Of a DNA stretch of 64,000 nucleotides, positions 18,324 to 26,532 are shown piece by piece. The notes under the pieces are model-generated. The model did not search any database and was not told the DNA's origin. It saw only the letters and a list, made by a program, of their open reading frames with translations. Both the position numbers and the translations under genes were made by a program. The stretch is from positions 1 to 64,000 of the forward strand of contig JAZJZD010000012.1 in the NCBI GenBank assembly GCA_040390025.1. Direction: 5' to 3'. Position 1 is the first letter of the stretch. Each line of letters starts with the position of its first letter. Source of the stretch: JAVHYG01 sp040390025. GTDB taxonomy: Bacteria > Pseudomonadota > Gammaproteobacteria > Diplorickettsiales > Diplorickettsiaceae.

Positions 18324-19186
18324 AATACCTGTTTCACAGACGGAGATTTCTCATATTTTGATCGTTTTTTTAAAAGTGCAGTGGAAGGCATGGAAGAAGC
18401 TGATTCTACGAAAGAGTCTGCTGGATGTCCATCTCGTACAAGTATCTCCTTGGCCAAACTGAGATAGGCTTGACTGCCGGTTGAGTTTGGATCATATACC
18501 AAAGCGGGTTGGCCATGACTAGGTGCTTCAGCAAGCCGAATATTGCGCGGAATAACCGTATCGTACATTTTAGCTTTAAAATGTGCGAGTAATTCTTCAG
18601 CGACTTGTTTGGCTAAGCCATTTCGACTATCAAATAAAGTACGTAATATTCCATGAATTTGCAACGTTGGATTGACGGTGGCACGTATGCTTTGTAGTGT
18701 ATTCATCAAGTTACTTAGCCCCTCTAAGGCAAAGTATTCACACTGAACCGGTATAATGACGAAATCGGCGGCTACTAAAGCATTCACGGTTAATATATTG
18801 AGGGATGGAGGGCAGTCGAAGAGAATAATGTCATATGAGGTGGTTAGGGGGGCGAGCACTTTTTTAAGTGTATATTCGCGTTGTTCTTTTTGTAGTAATT
18901 GAATTTCTGTTTGGGTGAGGTCACATGAACCAGGGATGAGTGTGTAATTGCCCGGTGTTAGGATTAAGCTTTCTTCAATTGGAATTTTACCTAAGAGTAC
19001 CTGTGCAATGGTAGCTGGAATAGGTTCTTTTTGAAAAAGACTACCTGTTGTCGCATTGGCTTGTGGATCGAGATCGATTAAAAGTGTTTTTTGTTCGAGT
19101 AAGGCCATAGAGGCGGCAAGGTTGATACACGTTGTGGTTTTCCCCACGCCACCTTTTTGATTCACTACAGCAATAATTTTGCCCAT
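18320..19186 (-). CDS. parA: Chromosome partitioning ATPase ParA (Soj)
   Basis: A MinD/ParA-type ATPase with the deviant Walker A KGGVGKTTTCINLA (residues 10-24), switch I region DLDPQANATTG and Walker B ILFDCPPSLN. It works with ParB in chromosome segregation. At 288 residues it has a polar C-terminal tail of about 30 residues beyond the usual end (HPADSFVESASS...). The gidA-gidB genes that often precede parAB in gammaproteobacteria are not here; the upstream neighbour is the divergent znu operon. Confidence 0.97.
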   Translation of the reverse strand: MGKIIAVVNQKGGVGKTTTCINLAASMALLEQKTLLIDLDPQANATTGSLFQKEPIPATIAQVLLGKIPIEESLILTPGNYTLIPGSCDLTQTEIQLLQKEQREYTLKKVLAPLTTSYDIILFDCPPSLNILTVNALVAADFVIIPVQCEYFALEGLSNLMNTLQSIRATVNPTLQIHGILRTLFDSRNGLAKQVAEELLAHFKAKMYDTVIPRNIRLAEAPSHGQPALVYDPNSTGSQAYLSLAKEILVRDGHPADSFVESASSMPSTALLKKRSKYEKSPSVKQVL

Positions 19187-19210
19187 AAAGCTCCGGCATT
19201 AGTCTTGACA

Positions 19211-19233
19211 TGTTTGCTATAGTATAACGATTC
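19211..19233. promoter_or_regulatory. Probable Zur operator between parA and znuA
   Basis: The imperfect palindrome TTGCTATAGTATAACGA is centred on 19222 and fits the gammaproteobacterial Zur box core (GTTATAnTATAAC) with one mismatch. It lies about 90 bp before the znuA start in a 135-bp divergent gap, the expected place for zinc-dependent repression of znuACB. The zur gene itself is not in the window. Predicted from pattern and context only. Confidence 0.55.
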
Positions 19234-19321
19234 ATGAGACTTCTGCATAACCGTTGTCTTTTGTTGGATGCAATTGTGTCAATACTCGATAATAAGATAC
19301 ATCTATAATGATGGTGAATTT

Positions 19322-20221
19322 ATGTTTAAAAGTGTATTTGCAATGTTTAAATCCTATTCATTCCTGGGTGCGCTGTTAGGGATGTTTCTTTGTCAATCCT
19401 CCTTGGCAGCACCCATTCATATTGTGGCGGCAGAAAATTTTTATGGTTCTGTGGCTAAAGAAATAGGTGGGGCGTATGTTCGGGTTGAAAGTATTTTGCA
19501 ACAGCCGGATCAAGATCCGCACTTATTTAATGTTTCACCGAGTACTGCTAAAAGCTTAGCTCAAGCGGATCTCATTGTTTTCAATGGTTTAGGTTATGAT
19601 CCTTGGATGCAAAATTTGTTAAGTGTGGGTGTATTTCCTAGCCGTACAGAGATTTGTGTTGGTAAATTAGTCAATAAGAAAGAAGGGGATAATCCGCATA
19701 TTTGGTACGATCCTGCAACAATGCCTGTCTATGCTAAGGCATTACTGGATTACTTCGATAAAAAAGATCCTAGCCATCGAGCGAATTATCAGTTGAATTA
19801 TCAACGATTTCTTAAAAAAAATGATGACTTAACAAAGTTAATTAACCAAATAAAACCCTACGCTAAAGGTATAAAGGTCATTGCCACAGAACCTGTGTTT
19901 GGTTATATGGCACAAGCATTAGGTTTTGATATGCAAGGAATGGCTTTTCAAATCAGTATGATGAATGGGGTTGACCCAAGTCCTCGGCAAGTGCAAGATT
20001 TTCAAAAGGCGTTACAAATTCATTCAGTTAGGATTTTATTTTACAATAAACAGGTAACTAACCCGTTGGTTCAACAGTTACTAAAGGTTGCAAAAACGTA
20101 TGCTATTTCCGTCATCGGAGTTACAGAAACACAGCCGCTTAATACAATCTATTATAATGAATGGATGGAGGATCAATTAAATCAATTGAATAAGGCATTG
20201 GATGAACAGCATAGAATTTAA
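19322..20221 (+). CDS. znuA: Zinc/manganese ABC transporter periplasmic binding protein ZnuA-like
   Basis: A cluster 9 substrate-binding protein. The ATG at 19322 is chosen because GGTGA precedes it and a signal peptide follows directly (FLGALLGMFLCQSSLAA, cleavage near residue 32); an earlier ATG at 19268 would add a non-signal extension. Metal ligand sites include DQDPHLF (His), NPHIWYDP (His) and TEPVFGYMAQALGF (where many ZnuA have TH.AFGY). The His-rich loop of E. coli ZnuA is absent, so Zn versus Mn specificity is open, though the Zur-like box favours zinc. The end overlaps znuC by 20 bp. Confidence 0.9.
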   Translation: MFKSVFAMFKSYSFLGALLGMFLCQSSLAAPIHIVAAENFYGSVAKEIGGAYVRVESILQQPDQDPHLFNVSPSTAKSLAQADLIVFNGLGYDPWMQNLLSVGVFPSRTEICVGKLVNKKEGDNPHIWYDPATMPVYAKALLDYFDKKDPSHRANYQLNYQRFLKKNDDLTKLINQIKPYAKGIKVIATEPVFGYMAQALGFDMQGMAFQISMMNGVDPSPRQVQDFQKALQIHSVRILFYNKQVTNPLVQQLLKVAKTYAISVIGVTETQPLNTIYYNEWMEDQLNQLNKALDEQHRI

Positions 20222-21017
20222 ACAACTTAGCCTTGCTTATGGCGATCGCTCTATTTTTCGTGATTTTAGCGCAGAAATTAAATGTGGTGAATTTATTGCT
20301 ATTTTAGGGGCTAATGGTGCCGGGAAAAGTACTTTATTGCGTTCGATATTAGGGTTAACTCCTATAAAACAAGGCCAAATTTTACTATTTAACCAATCTG
20401 TGCGACAAGGTTCTTCTTTAATTGGATATATGCCGCAAGTACGCCAGCACCTTGTCAATAGCTCTTTGGATGCAACAGCTTGGTTGTCGGCTAATCTAAA
20501 TGGATTCAAATGGGGTTTACCCATTCTAACTGCGCAGCAGAAGCAGGAATTAGCACGTGTGGTTGATTTAGTAAAAGCAGAAAAGCTCATGAAGCGATCC
20601 TATACCTCTTTATCAGGGGGTGAACGCCAGCGCTTATTATTAGCACAGGCGTTGCTAAATAAACCTAAGATTTTGTTATTAGATGAACCTTTAATGAATC
20701 TTGATCCTTATTATCAGGAAAATTTAGTGGCTTTGATCAATAGCATACGTTTGGAATTAGGTATTACTGTATTATTTACTTCGCATGATATTAATCCGCT
20801 TTTGACCAGTGTGGATAGAATATTGTATTTAGCAAAAGGTAAAGCCGTTATTGGTTTAATTGATGAAATAATTACCAGTAAAAAACTAAGTGAGCTTTAT
20901 AATAAAGAAATTCGTGTTATTCGTTACGAACAACAAATTTTTGTGATAAATAAAGAAACAGGACTCCATCAACATGCTACCCATTGTAGGCCCGATCTCG
21001 ATCATTTCTCTAATTGA
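20202..21017 (+). CDS. znuC: Zinc ABC transporter ATP-binding protein ZnuC
   Basis: A 271-residue ABC ATPase with Walker A GANGAGKST (about 37), Q-loop YMPQVRQ, signature LSGGERQR (about 138) and Walker B ILLLDEPL followed by the H-loop TSHDINPL. It energises ZnuB. The start lies inside the end of znuA and the end inside the start of znuB, so the three are translationally coupled. Confidence 0.93.
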   Translation: MNSIEFKQLSLAYGDRSIFRDFSAEIKCGEFIAILGANGAGKSTLLRSILGLTPIKQGQILLFNQSVRQGSSLIGYMPQVRQHLVNSSLDATAWLSANLNGFKWGLPILTAQQKQELARVVDLVKAEKLMKRSYTSLSGGERQRLLLAQALLNKPKILLLDEPLMNLDPYYQENLVALINSIRLELGITVLFTSHDINPLLTSVDRILYLAKGKAVIGLIDEIITSKKLSELYNKEIRVIRYEQQIFVINKETGLHQHATHCRPDLDHFSN

Positions 21018-21801
21018 GTTTGATTTTTTGCGTAACGCATTAGTAGCCGGAACGATTGCTGCTATTCTTGCCGGTGTAGTAGGTTATTTTATGGTTATTC
21101 GCCGGCTTGCTTTTGCAGGACATGCTTTAGGACACATTGGCTTTGCTGGGGCAACGGGTGCTGGGTTAGTAGGTTTGACTCCATTAACAGGACAATTATT
21201 GTTAACGGTAATGGCTGCTGTAGGAATGGGTGGTTTAGGTCATAGAATAAGTAAGAGCGATGTGGCGATTGGGATTGTTTTAGCGTTTGCCTTGGGGTTA
21301 GGCGTTTTATTTTTACATTTTTACATGAACTATGCTGCGCAAGCGATGACTATTTTATTTGGTAATCTTTTAGGTGTATCAGCGCATTTAATAAAAATGA
21401 TGTTGCTATGTTGTGTGATAAGTTTACTAACGCTTAGTGTGATGGCAAGACCTTTATTGTTTTCGAGTTTAGAACCTGAACTAGCCGAAGCTAAAGGGGT
21501 ATCTTTACCTTTTATTTCTATTTTATTTATGATTACTGCAGCGGTAGCAGTTACCGTAGTGAGTCAAGTCGTCGGTGTGCTTTTAGTATTCACTTTGTTA
21601 ATAGGCCCGGCGGCAGCTGCTTTAAACTGGACACGCCGTTTTGCAAGCGGAATATTGTTAACAGTTTTTTTAGGTATTCTTCTTGTCTGGTTAGGGGTTA
21701 TTTTAGCTTTTATAACGGACTGGCCAATTCCTTTTTGGATCAGTGCTTTAACGGCTGTTACTTATTTTTTGAGCACTCTGAAAAAAGTAAAAAATAGTTA
21801 A
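20974..21801 (+). CDS. znuB: Zinc ABC transporter permease ZnuB
   Basis: A 275-residue, highly hydrophobic permease of the ABC-3 family with about 8 membrane segments. The conserved RLAFAGHALGHIGFAGA (about 44-58) and VVGVLLVFTLLIGPAAAA (about 195-212) blocks are present. The start overlaps znuC by 44 bp; no later start leaves the first helix intact. Last gene of znuACB; repeat family B copy 1, rich in hairpins, follows directly and may end transcription. Confidence 0.93.
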   Translation: MLPIVGPISIISLIEFDFLRNALVAGTIAAILAGVVGYFMVIRRLAFAGHALGHIGFAGATGAGLVGLTPLTGQLLLTVMAAVGMGGLGHRISKSDVAIGIVLAFALGLGVLFLHFYMNYAAQAMTILFGNLLGVSAHLIKMMLLCCVISLLTLSVMARPLLFSSLEPELAEAKGVSLPFISILFMITAAVAVTVVSQVVGVLLVFTLLIGPAAAALNWTRRFASGILLTVFLGILLVWLGVILAFITDWPIPFWISALTAVTYFLSTLKKVKNS

Positions 21802-21803
21802 AA

Positions 21804-21982
21804 TATACCGCCCGTACTGAAGCTGCGAACTTTTTAAGTTCAGAGCAAGCGATATACCGATCATATGACGGGCGATCGCCACGCTTTCGCACCGTCATTC
21901 AAGGGGAGAATCGCGATTCCCCCCTTGAAATCTCCATCGCGAGGTGAAGCACTTGGAAATGAAATTTCGCGTTTCCAAGTGT
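21804..21982. repeat. Dispersed repeat family B, copy 1 (long form with three hairpins)
   Basis: Starts ATACCG..., with GCGAACTTTTTAAGTTCAGAG in the first third, the same order as in copies 2-4. It contains the hairpins TTCAAGGGG...CCCCTTGAA and CACTTGGAAA...TTTCCAAGTG and the family tail ATCTCCATCGCGAGGTGAAGCA. It fills the gap between convergent znuB and nrdB and may act as a two-way terminator. Confidence 0.8.
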
Positions 21983-21999
21983 AATGGATGTGTAAATGC

Positions 22000-23085
22000 T
22001 TAATCTTCCCAATTTAAACTTCCGCCAGTTTGGTATTCGGTAACGCGTGTTTCAAAGAAGTTCTTTTCTTTTTTGAGGTCGATAATTTCGCTCATCCAGG
22101 GTAAAGGATTATCGATGCCTGGGTATTGTTCGGGTAAACCAATTTGCATTAAGCGTCGATTACCAATAAAACGTAAATATTCCCACATCATGTTGGCATT
22201 TAATCCTAAAATGCCACGCGGCATGGTATCTAAAGCATACTGATATTCGAGTTCCACACCTTCTTTGATGAGATTGATAACGAATTGTTTAAATTCACTG
22301 GTCCATAACTGCGGATTTTCAAATTTAATTTGATTAATGACATCAATGCCAAAGTTAAGATGCATCGATTCATCACGTAAAATATATTGAAATTGTTCCG
22401 CTGTCCCTGTCATTTTGTTGCGTCGTCCCATGCTAAGTATCTGTGAAAAGCCTACGTAGAAAAATATACCTTCAAATACGACATAAAACGCAATCAGATC
22501 GCGGAGTAAGCGTTGATCATTTTCCGGTGTTCCCGTATGGAAGTTCGGATCGGCTAAACTTTGTGTAAACGGTAATGCCCATTCTGCTTTTTTAGCGACG
22601 GTGGGTAGTTCACGGTACATATTGAAAAGACGTGCTTCGTCCATACCTAAACTTTCAATGACATATTGGTAGGCATGCGTATGTAAGGCCTCCTCAAAGG
22701 CTTGGCGTAGCAAATATTGACGGCACTCTGGATTGGTAATATGCCGATAAACCGCTAAGACTAGATTATTCGCAACTAATGAATCGGCCGTTGAGAAGAA
22801 ACCCAAGCTTCGTTCAATGATCATACGTTCATCTTCGGTAAGACCTTTAGGATCGCGCCATAACGCGATATCAGCCGACATATTAATTTCTTGTGGCATC
22901 CAGTGATTTGCACAAGCGGCTAAGTATTTGTCCCAGGCCCAGGTATATTTAAAAGGGACAAGTTGGTTGAGATCGGCACGACAGTTAATGATTTTTTTAT
23001 CATCCACTTGTATTCGGGCAGCGCCCATTTCAATCGCTTCTAAACCGGTAAAACCGGCTGTTTCTATGGGATTAGTGATATTCAT
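22000..23085 (-). CDS. nrdB: Ribonucleotide reductase class I small subunit NrdB
   Basis: A 361-residue R2 protein. Di-iron ligands fit D101 (STADSLVANN), E132 and H135 (FEEALHTH), plus later E and H (EGIFFY, RDESMHLNFG). The radical tyrosine position holds Y139 (THAYQY), so the protein should make a tyrosyl radical (class Ia), although the overall sequence resembles the chlamydial type, where this residue is Phe. The C-terminus (TGGSLNWED) fits binding to NrdA. It lies 190 bp after nrdA on the same strand. Confidence 0.97.
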   Translation of the reverse strand: MNITNPIETAGFTGLEAIEMGAARIQVDDKKIINCRADLNQLVPFKYTWAWDKYLAACANHWMPQEINMSADIALWRDPKGLTEDERMIIERSLGFFSTADSLVANNLVLAVYRHITNPECRQYLLRQAFEEALHTHAYQYVIESLGMDEARLFNMYRELPTVAKKAEWALPFTQSLADPNFHTGTPENDQRLLRDLIAFYVVFEGIFFYVGFSQILSMGRRNKMTGTAEQFQYILRDESMHLNFGIDVINQIKFENPQLWTSEFKQFVINLIKEGVELEYQYALDTMPRGILGLNANMMWEYLRFIGNRRLMQIGLPEQYPGIDNPLPWMSEIIDLKKEKNFFETRVTEYQTGGSLNWED

Positions 23086-23123
23086 AATTAAAAATTCTCC
23101 GCAATAGTTGCAAAACCTTCATC

Positions 23124-23220
23124 TTTTAATTGATTTCGCTGTTGGATTGGCTTTTCCGATGCTCATGTAGTTGCGTGTATAATCCGCTTCTCAAAGCCAA
23201 TCCGCCTAGCTCAATTAAAA
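23124..23220. repeat. Nested inverted repeat in the nrdA-nrdB gap
   Basis: Outer arms TTTTAATTGA (23124-23133) and TCAATTAAAA (23211-23220), and inner arms GGATTGGCTTT (23144-23154) and AAAGCCAATCC (23193-23203), are all perfect. The structure would fold in the mRNA between nrdA and nrdB. It might protect or end the message, or be a repeat element; no second copy was seen in the window. Confidence 0.65.
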
Positions 23221-23275
23221 TGCTAGGTTTTATAGAATAATTTCTCTAGCTTTTAATGTGTTTTTTTATAAAAAG

Positions 23276-26131
23276 TTATTGGCATGATTCGCAATCCGGA
23301 TCTAATATAGAGCAACTCTGTGCAGCTGGCTGATCTTGTAAAGATTGCACAGCATTTAAATGTCCTTTATTGAGCGTTGCTTTTTCTGTATGGGTTGCAC
23401 CTAACGTTCTTAAGTAATAACTGGTTTTTAAACCTTTGAGCCAGACCAATTTGTACAGTTCATCTAATTTTTTTCCTGAAGGTTCGGCCATATAAAGGTT
23501 TAAGGATTGGCTTTGATCAATCCACTTCTGTCGGCGCGATCCAGCTTCAACTAACCAGTGCGCTGGAACTTCAAATGCAGTTGCATAGAGTTGTTTCAGT
23601 TTTTCGGGAATACGGTCAATTTTTTGTAAACTGCCATCATAGTATTTTATATCGTTAAGCATGACGGCGTCCCAAAGTCCAATCGTTTTTAGATCGTTGA
23701 TTAAATAGGGATTAATGACGGTAAATTCACCTGACATGTTCGATTTTACAAAGATATTTTGATAGGTTGGTTCTATGGATTGCGAAACACCGCAAATATT
23801 TGAAATAGTCGCTGTCGGTGCAATAGCCATGCAATTTGAATTACGCATGCCATCTTTTATCACTTTTTGTCGTAATAGCTCCCAGTTTAGTGTCGTCATC
23901 TGGTTCTGATTGAGCCATTCGCCACGGGTTTCTTGTAAACGTGTTATAGAATCGAGAGGCAAAATACCTTGATTCCATAACGAACCTGGAAAACTCTCGT
24001 AGGTGCCTCGTTCTTTGGCTAAATCACTGGAAGCTTCAATGGTATAATAACTGATGAGTTCCATCGATTGATCAGCAAATGCGATCGCTTCTTCTGAAGC
24101 ATAGGGAAGCCGTAATTGGTAAAGCGCATCTTGAAAACCCATTAGGCCTAAGCCGATAGGCCGGTGTTTTAAGTTGGATCGGCGTGCTTGGGGTACAGTG
24201 TAATAATTGATATCAATTACGTTATCTAGCATGCGAATCGCGGTGCGAATTGTAGTGCGTAACTTGGCTTGATCTATTTTGCCTGAATCGTCGAGATGTT
24301 GTGGAAGATTGATACTCCCTAAATTACAGACAGCAATTTCGTCAATCGACGTATTAAGTGTGATTTCAGTACATAAGTTTGAACTATGAATCGTTCCCAC
24401 ATGTTGTTGGGGTGAACGGAGATTACAGGGATCTTTAAAAGTAATCCAAGGATGCCCTGTTTCAAATAATAGACTAAGCATTTTGCGCCATAAGTTAATA
24501 GCGGGTAGCTTTTTGAAGTTTTTGATTTCACCGCGGTTGGCTTTCGCTTCATAGTCTTCGTATTTTTTTTCAAACGCTAATCCATAGTGATCATGTAAAT
24601 CCGGTGTTTCATCGGGTGAAAATAAGGTCCAATGTTTTCCTTGCATAAGTCGTTTCATAAACAAATCAGGGACCCAATTGGCTGTGTTCATATCGTGCGT
24701 ACGGCGTCTATCATCACCAGTATTTTTTCTTAAATCTAAAAATTCTTCGATATCTAAGTGCCAGGTTTCTAAATAAGCGCATACCGCCCCTTTGCGTTTC
24801 CCGCCTTGATTAACGGCAACGGCAGATGCATTAGCAACATTTAGAAAGGGTACAACACCTAAAGACTTGCCATTAGTCCCTTTGATTCTTGCTCCCAGGG
24901 CTCTCACTGAAGTCCAATCGTTCCCCAAACCACCCGCAAATTTAGAGAGTAAGGCATTGTCTTTGATTGCACTGTAGATTTGATCGAGATCGTCGGCTAC
25001 TGTTGTTAAGAAACAACTGGAGAGTTGTGGGCGTAAGGTTCCTGAGTTAAACAGCGTGGGTGTGGATGCCATATAATCAAAAGAAGAAAGTAGTTGGTAA
25101 AATTCAATCGCACGTTCTTCTTTATTTGATTCATTGAGGGCTAAACCCATGGCAACGCGCATAAAAAATGCTTGAGGTAATTCAAAACGGATTTCGCTGG
25201 CATGTAGGAAGTAACGGTCATACAATGTTTGTAAACCGAGATAAGTGAATTGTTGATCGCGTTGCGGTAGTAAGGCCGCAGTAATTTTTTTCAAATCAAA
25301 GGTTTGTAATTGTGGATCTAATAATTCTAAGTCAATGCCTTTTTCGAGATAGGCTTGAAAATAATGACTATAGACTTCGTGCTGCGTAGTCGGGGTGATT
25401 TCTGTTTCTATTTCAAGAAAGGTTAAGGCTTCTGTATAAAGTGTTCTTAATAAAAATCGTGCTGTAGCATAAGTATAATTTGGGTCTTGTTCAACTAAAG
25501 CACGTGTGCTGATTATTAACGCTTTATCAATTTCTGTAAACGGCATACCGTCGTATAAATTGCGAAGCGTTTCTTGAAAAATAAGTGTTGGATTAACTTC
25601 TGCTAAATCTTGACAGGTCTCTATAATGCGCTTGCTAAGTTGCTCTCTATTGAGTGGATGTTGGCTCCCATCGCTTAATGTAATTTGTAATGGCAGATCA
25701 GACTGTGAAACCGTTTGTTCACGCATTTTTCGGCGTTCTTCACGATAGAGTACATAGGCTCTTGCAACTGGGTGGGCTTCGGCACGCATTAAAGCCAGTT
25801 CTACTTGATCTTGGATAGTTTCAATAGGTAAAGTGCCGCCCTGTGGTAACCTTTCCTGTAATATATTTGTGATTTGTTGTGTTAATTGAGTAACACGTTC
25901 ATGAATACGCGTGGAAATAGCCGCTTGTCCGCCTTCTACGGCAAGAAAAGCTTTGGTAATAGCGATTCTGATTTTATTCGGATCATAACTAACCGGTTTC
26001 CCATTACGTTTGATAATCTGTAACGAGTTTATGGATTTATTTTCTTGTTCTGTTGCTTTATTTGATAATGTTGGTTCATTAGCATTCAGCAAAAGGGAAG
26101 ACGCCGTTTGCTCGGATGAAAGTCCACTCAT
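23276..26131 (-). CDS. nrdA: Ribonucleotide reductase class I large subunit NrdA
   Basis: A 951-residue R1 protein that reduces ribonucleoside diphosphates. The N-terminal ATP-cone begins IIKRNGKPVSYDPNKI (about 38), and a second cone-like unit (LSDGSQHPLNREQLSKRI, about 158) follows, as in the long Pseudomonas-type NrdA. Catalytic residues: Cys in QLSSCFLTT, Cys and Glu in NLCTEI, Cys in CNLGSINL, and the radical-path end. The C-terminal thiol pair is C947/C950 (DCESCQ). An AAGGAG site (in TCAAAGGAGCATCC) precedes the ATG. Two NrdR boxes lie about 90-140 bp upstream. Confidence 0.97.
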   Translation of the reverse strand: MSGLSSEQTASSLLLNANEPTLSNKATEQENKSINSLQIIKRNGKPVSYDPNKIRIAITKAFLAVEGGQAAISTRIHERVTQLTQQITNILQERLPQGGTLPIETIQDQVELALMRAEAHPVARAYVLYREERRKMREQTVSQSDLPLQITLSDGSQHPLNREQLSKRIIETCQDLAEVNPTLIFQETLRNLYDGMPFTEIDKALIISTRALVEQDPNYTYATARFLLRTLYTEALTFLEIETEITPTTQHEVYSHYFQAYLEKGIDLELLDPQLQTFDLKKITAALLPQRDQQFTYLGLQTLYDRYFLHASEIRFELPQAFFMRVAMGLALNESNKEERAIEFYQLLSSFDYMASTPTLFNSGTLRPQLSSCFLTTVADDLDQIYSAIKDNALLSKFAGGLGNDWTSVRALGARIKGTNGKSLGVVPFLNVANASAVAVNQGGKRKGAVCAYLETWHLDIEEFLDLRKNTGDDRRRTHDMNTANWVPDLFMKRLMQGKHWTLFSPDETPDLHDHYGLAFEKKYEDYEAKANRGEIKNFKKLPAINLWRKMLSLLFETGHPWITFKDPCNLRSPQQHVGTIHSSNLCTEITLNTSIDEIAVCNLGSINLPQHLDDSGKIDQAKLRTTIRTAIRMLDNVIDINYYTVPQARRSNLKHRPIGLGLMGFQDALYQLRLPYASEEAIAFADQSMELISYYTIEASSDLAKERGTYESFPGSLWNQGILPLDSITRLQETRGEWLNQNQMTTLNWELLRQKVIKDGMRNSNCMAIAPTATISNICGVSQSIEPTYQNIFVKSNMSGEFTVINPYLINDLKTIGLWDAVMLNDIKYYDGSLQKIDRIPEKLKQLYATAFEVPAHWLVEAGSRRQKWIDQSQSLNLYMAEPSGKKLDELYKLVWLKGLKTSYYLRTLGATHTEKATLNKGHLNAVQSLQDQPAAQSCSILDPDCESCQ

Positions 26132-26221
26132 GGATGCTCCTTTGAGGATAAAGATATAAAACAGTTCTCTAAAAGCGAGTAATTAAGGTTGTTAATGAAG
26201 GATACGTTAGAGTACAGAAAA

Positions 26222-26269
26222 ACACAACATCATGTGGTTTCTATTCTGTACAACCACTATATAAAGTAA
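26222..26269. promoter_or_regulatory. Pair of probable NrdR boxes upstream of nrdA
   Basis: Two 16-mers resemble the NrdR box consensus ACACWATATATWGTGT: ACACAACATCATGTGG (26222-26237; 12 of 16 positions fit) and CCACTATATAAAGTAA (26254-26269; near-consensus core CACTATATA.AGT). Their starts are 32 bp apart, about three helical turns, which is the typical spacing for paired NrdR sites. nrdR is encoded at 57228-57734. Prediction from pattern, spacing and context. Confidence 0.6.
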
Positions 26270-26281
26270 ATAGAGCGATTA

Positions 26282-26374
26282 ATACCGTTCGCACTCGAAG
26301 GTGCGAAATTTTCAAATTCACAGCGCGCGGTATCCCTTATAAATCCCCATCGCGAGATGAAGCATTTAGAAATA
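26282..26374. repeat. Dispersed repeat family B, copy 2 (short form)
   Basis: ATACCG (26283-26288) and CGGTAT (26328-26333) form inverted ends of a 51-bp unit containing AAATTTTCAAATTCACAGCG; the tail AAATCCCCATCGCGAGATGA then follows as in copy 1. It sits between the nrdA regulatory region and algC. The 5' region of 26132-26532 holds, in order, the nrdA leader, NrdR boxes, this repeat and the 30-bp palindrome. Confidence 0.8.
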
Positions 26375-26490
26375 CAATAGATATAAGCGGCGAGTTTAGC
26401 TAAGAAAGTCATGTTAGTATAGCCGCTTTATGGAAGTGAATTGTCAGTGCTGTCGCTGACACAGGTAAATTAAGGTGTGCTGAAATTAGT

Positions 26491-26520
26491 AGAGGTTGTC
26501 TTCAATTGAAGACAACCTCT
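26491..26520. repeat. Perfect 30-bp palindrome just before the algC ribosome binding site
   Basis: Two 15-base arms, AGAGGTTGTCTTCAA and its exact reverse complement, meet with no spacer. The palindrome ends 12 bases before the algC ATG and touches the GAGGGG ribosome binding site. It could be an operator for a dimeric regulator or form a 5' mRNA hairpin. No second copy was seen. Confidence 0.85.
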
Positions 26521-26532
26521 TGTAGAGGGGAT

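Noticed and set aside
18331..18346. parS site near parAB (TGTTTCAC...)
   Set aside because: Only one half of the palindrome fits; the second half (GTGAAACA) is not there. The TGTTTCGCGAACAG at about 17665 is also off consensus.
22000..23085. NrdB taken as a class Ic (chlamydial Mn/Fe, tyrosine-less) R2 protein
   Set aside because: Overall sequence is chlamydia-like, but the radical position holds Tyr (Y139 in THAYQY) and the first metal ligand is Asp (D101), as in class Ia. Class Ic would have Phe and Glu there.
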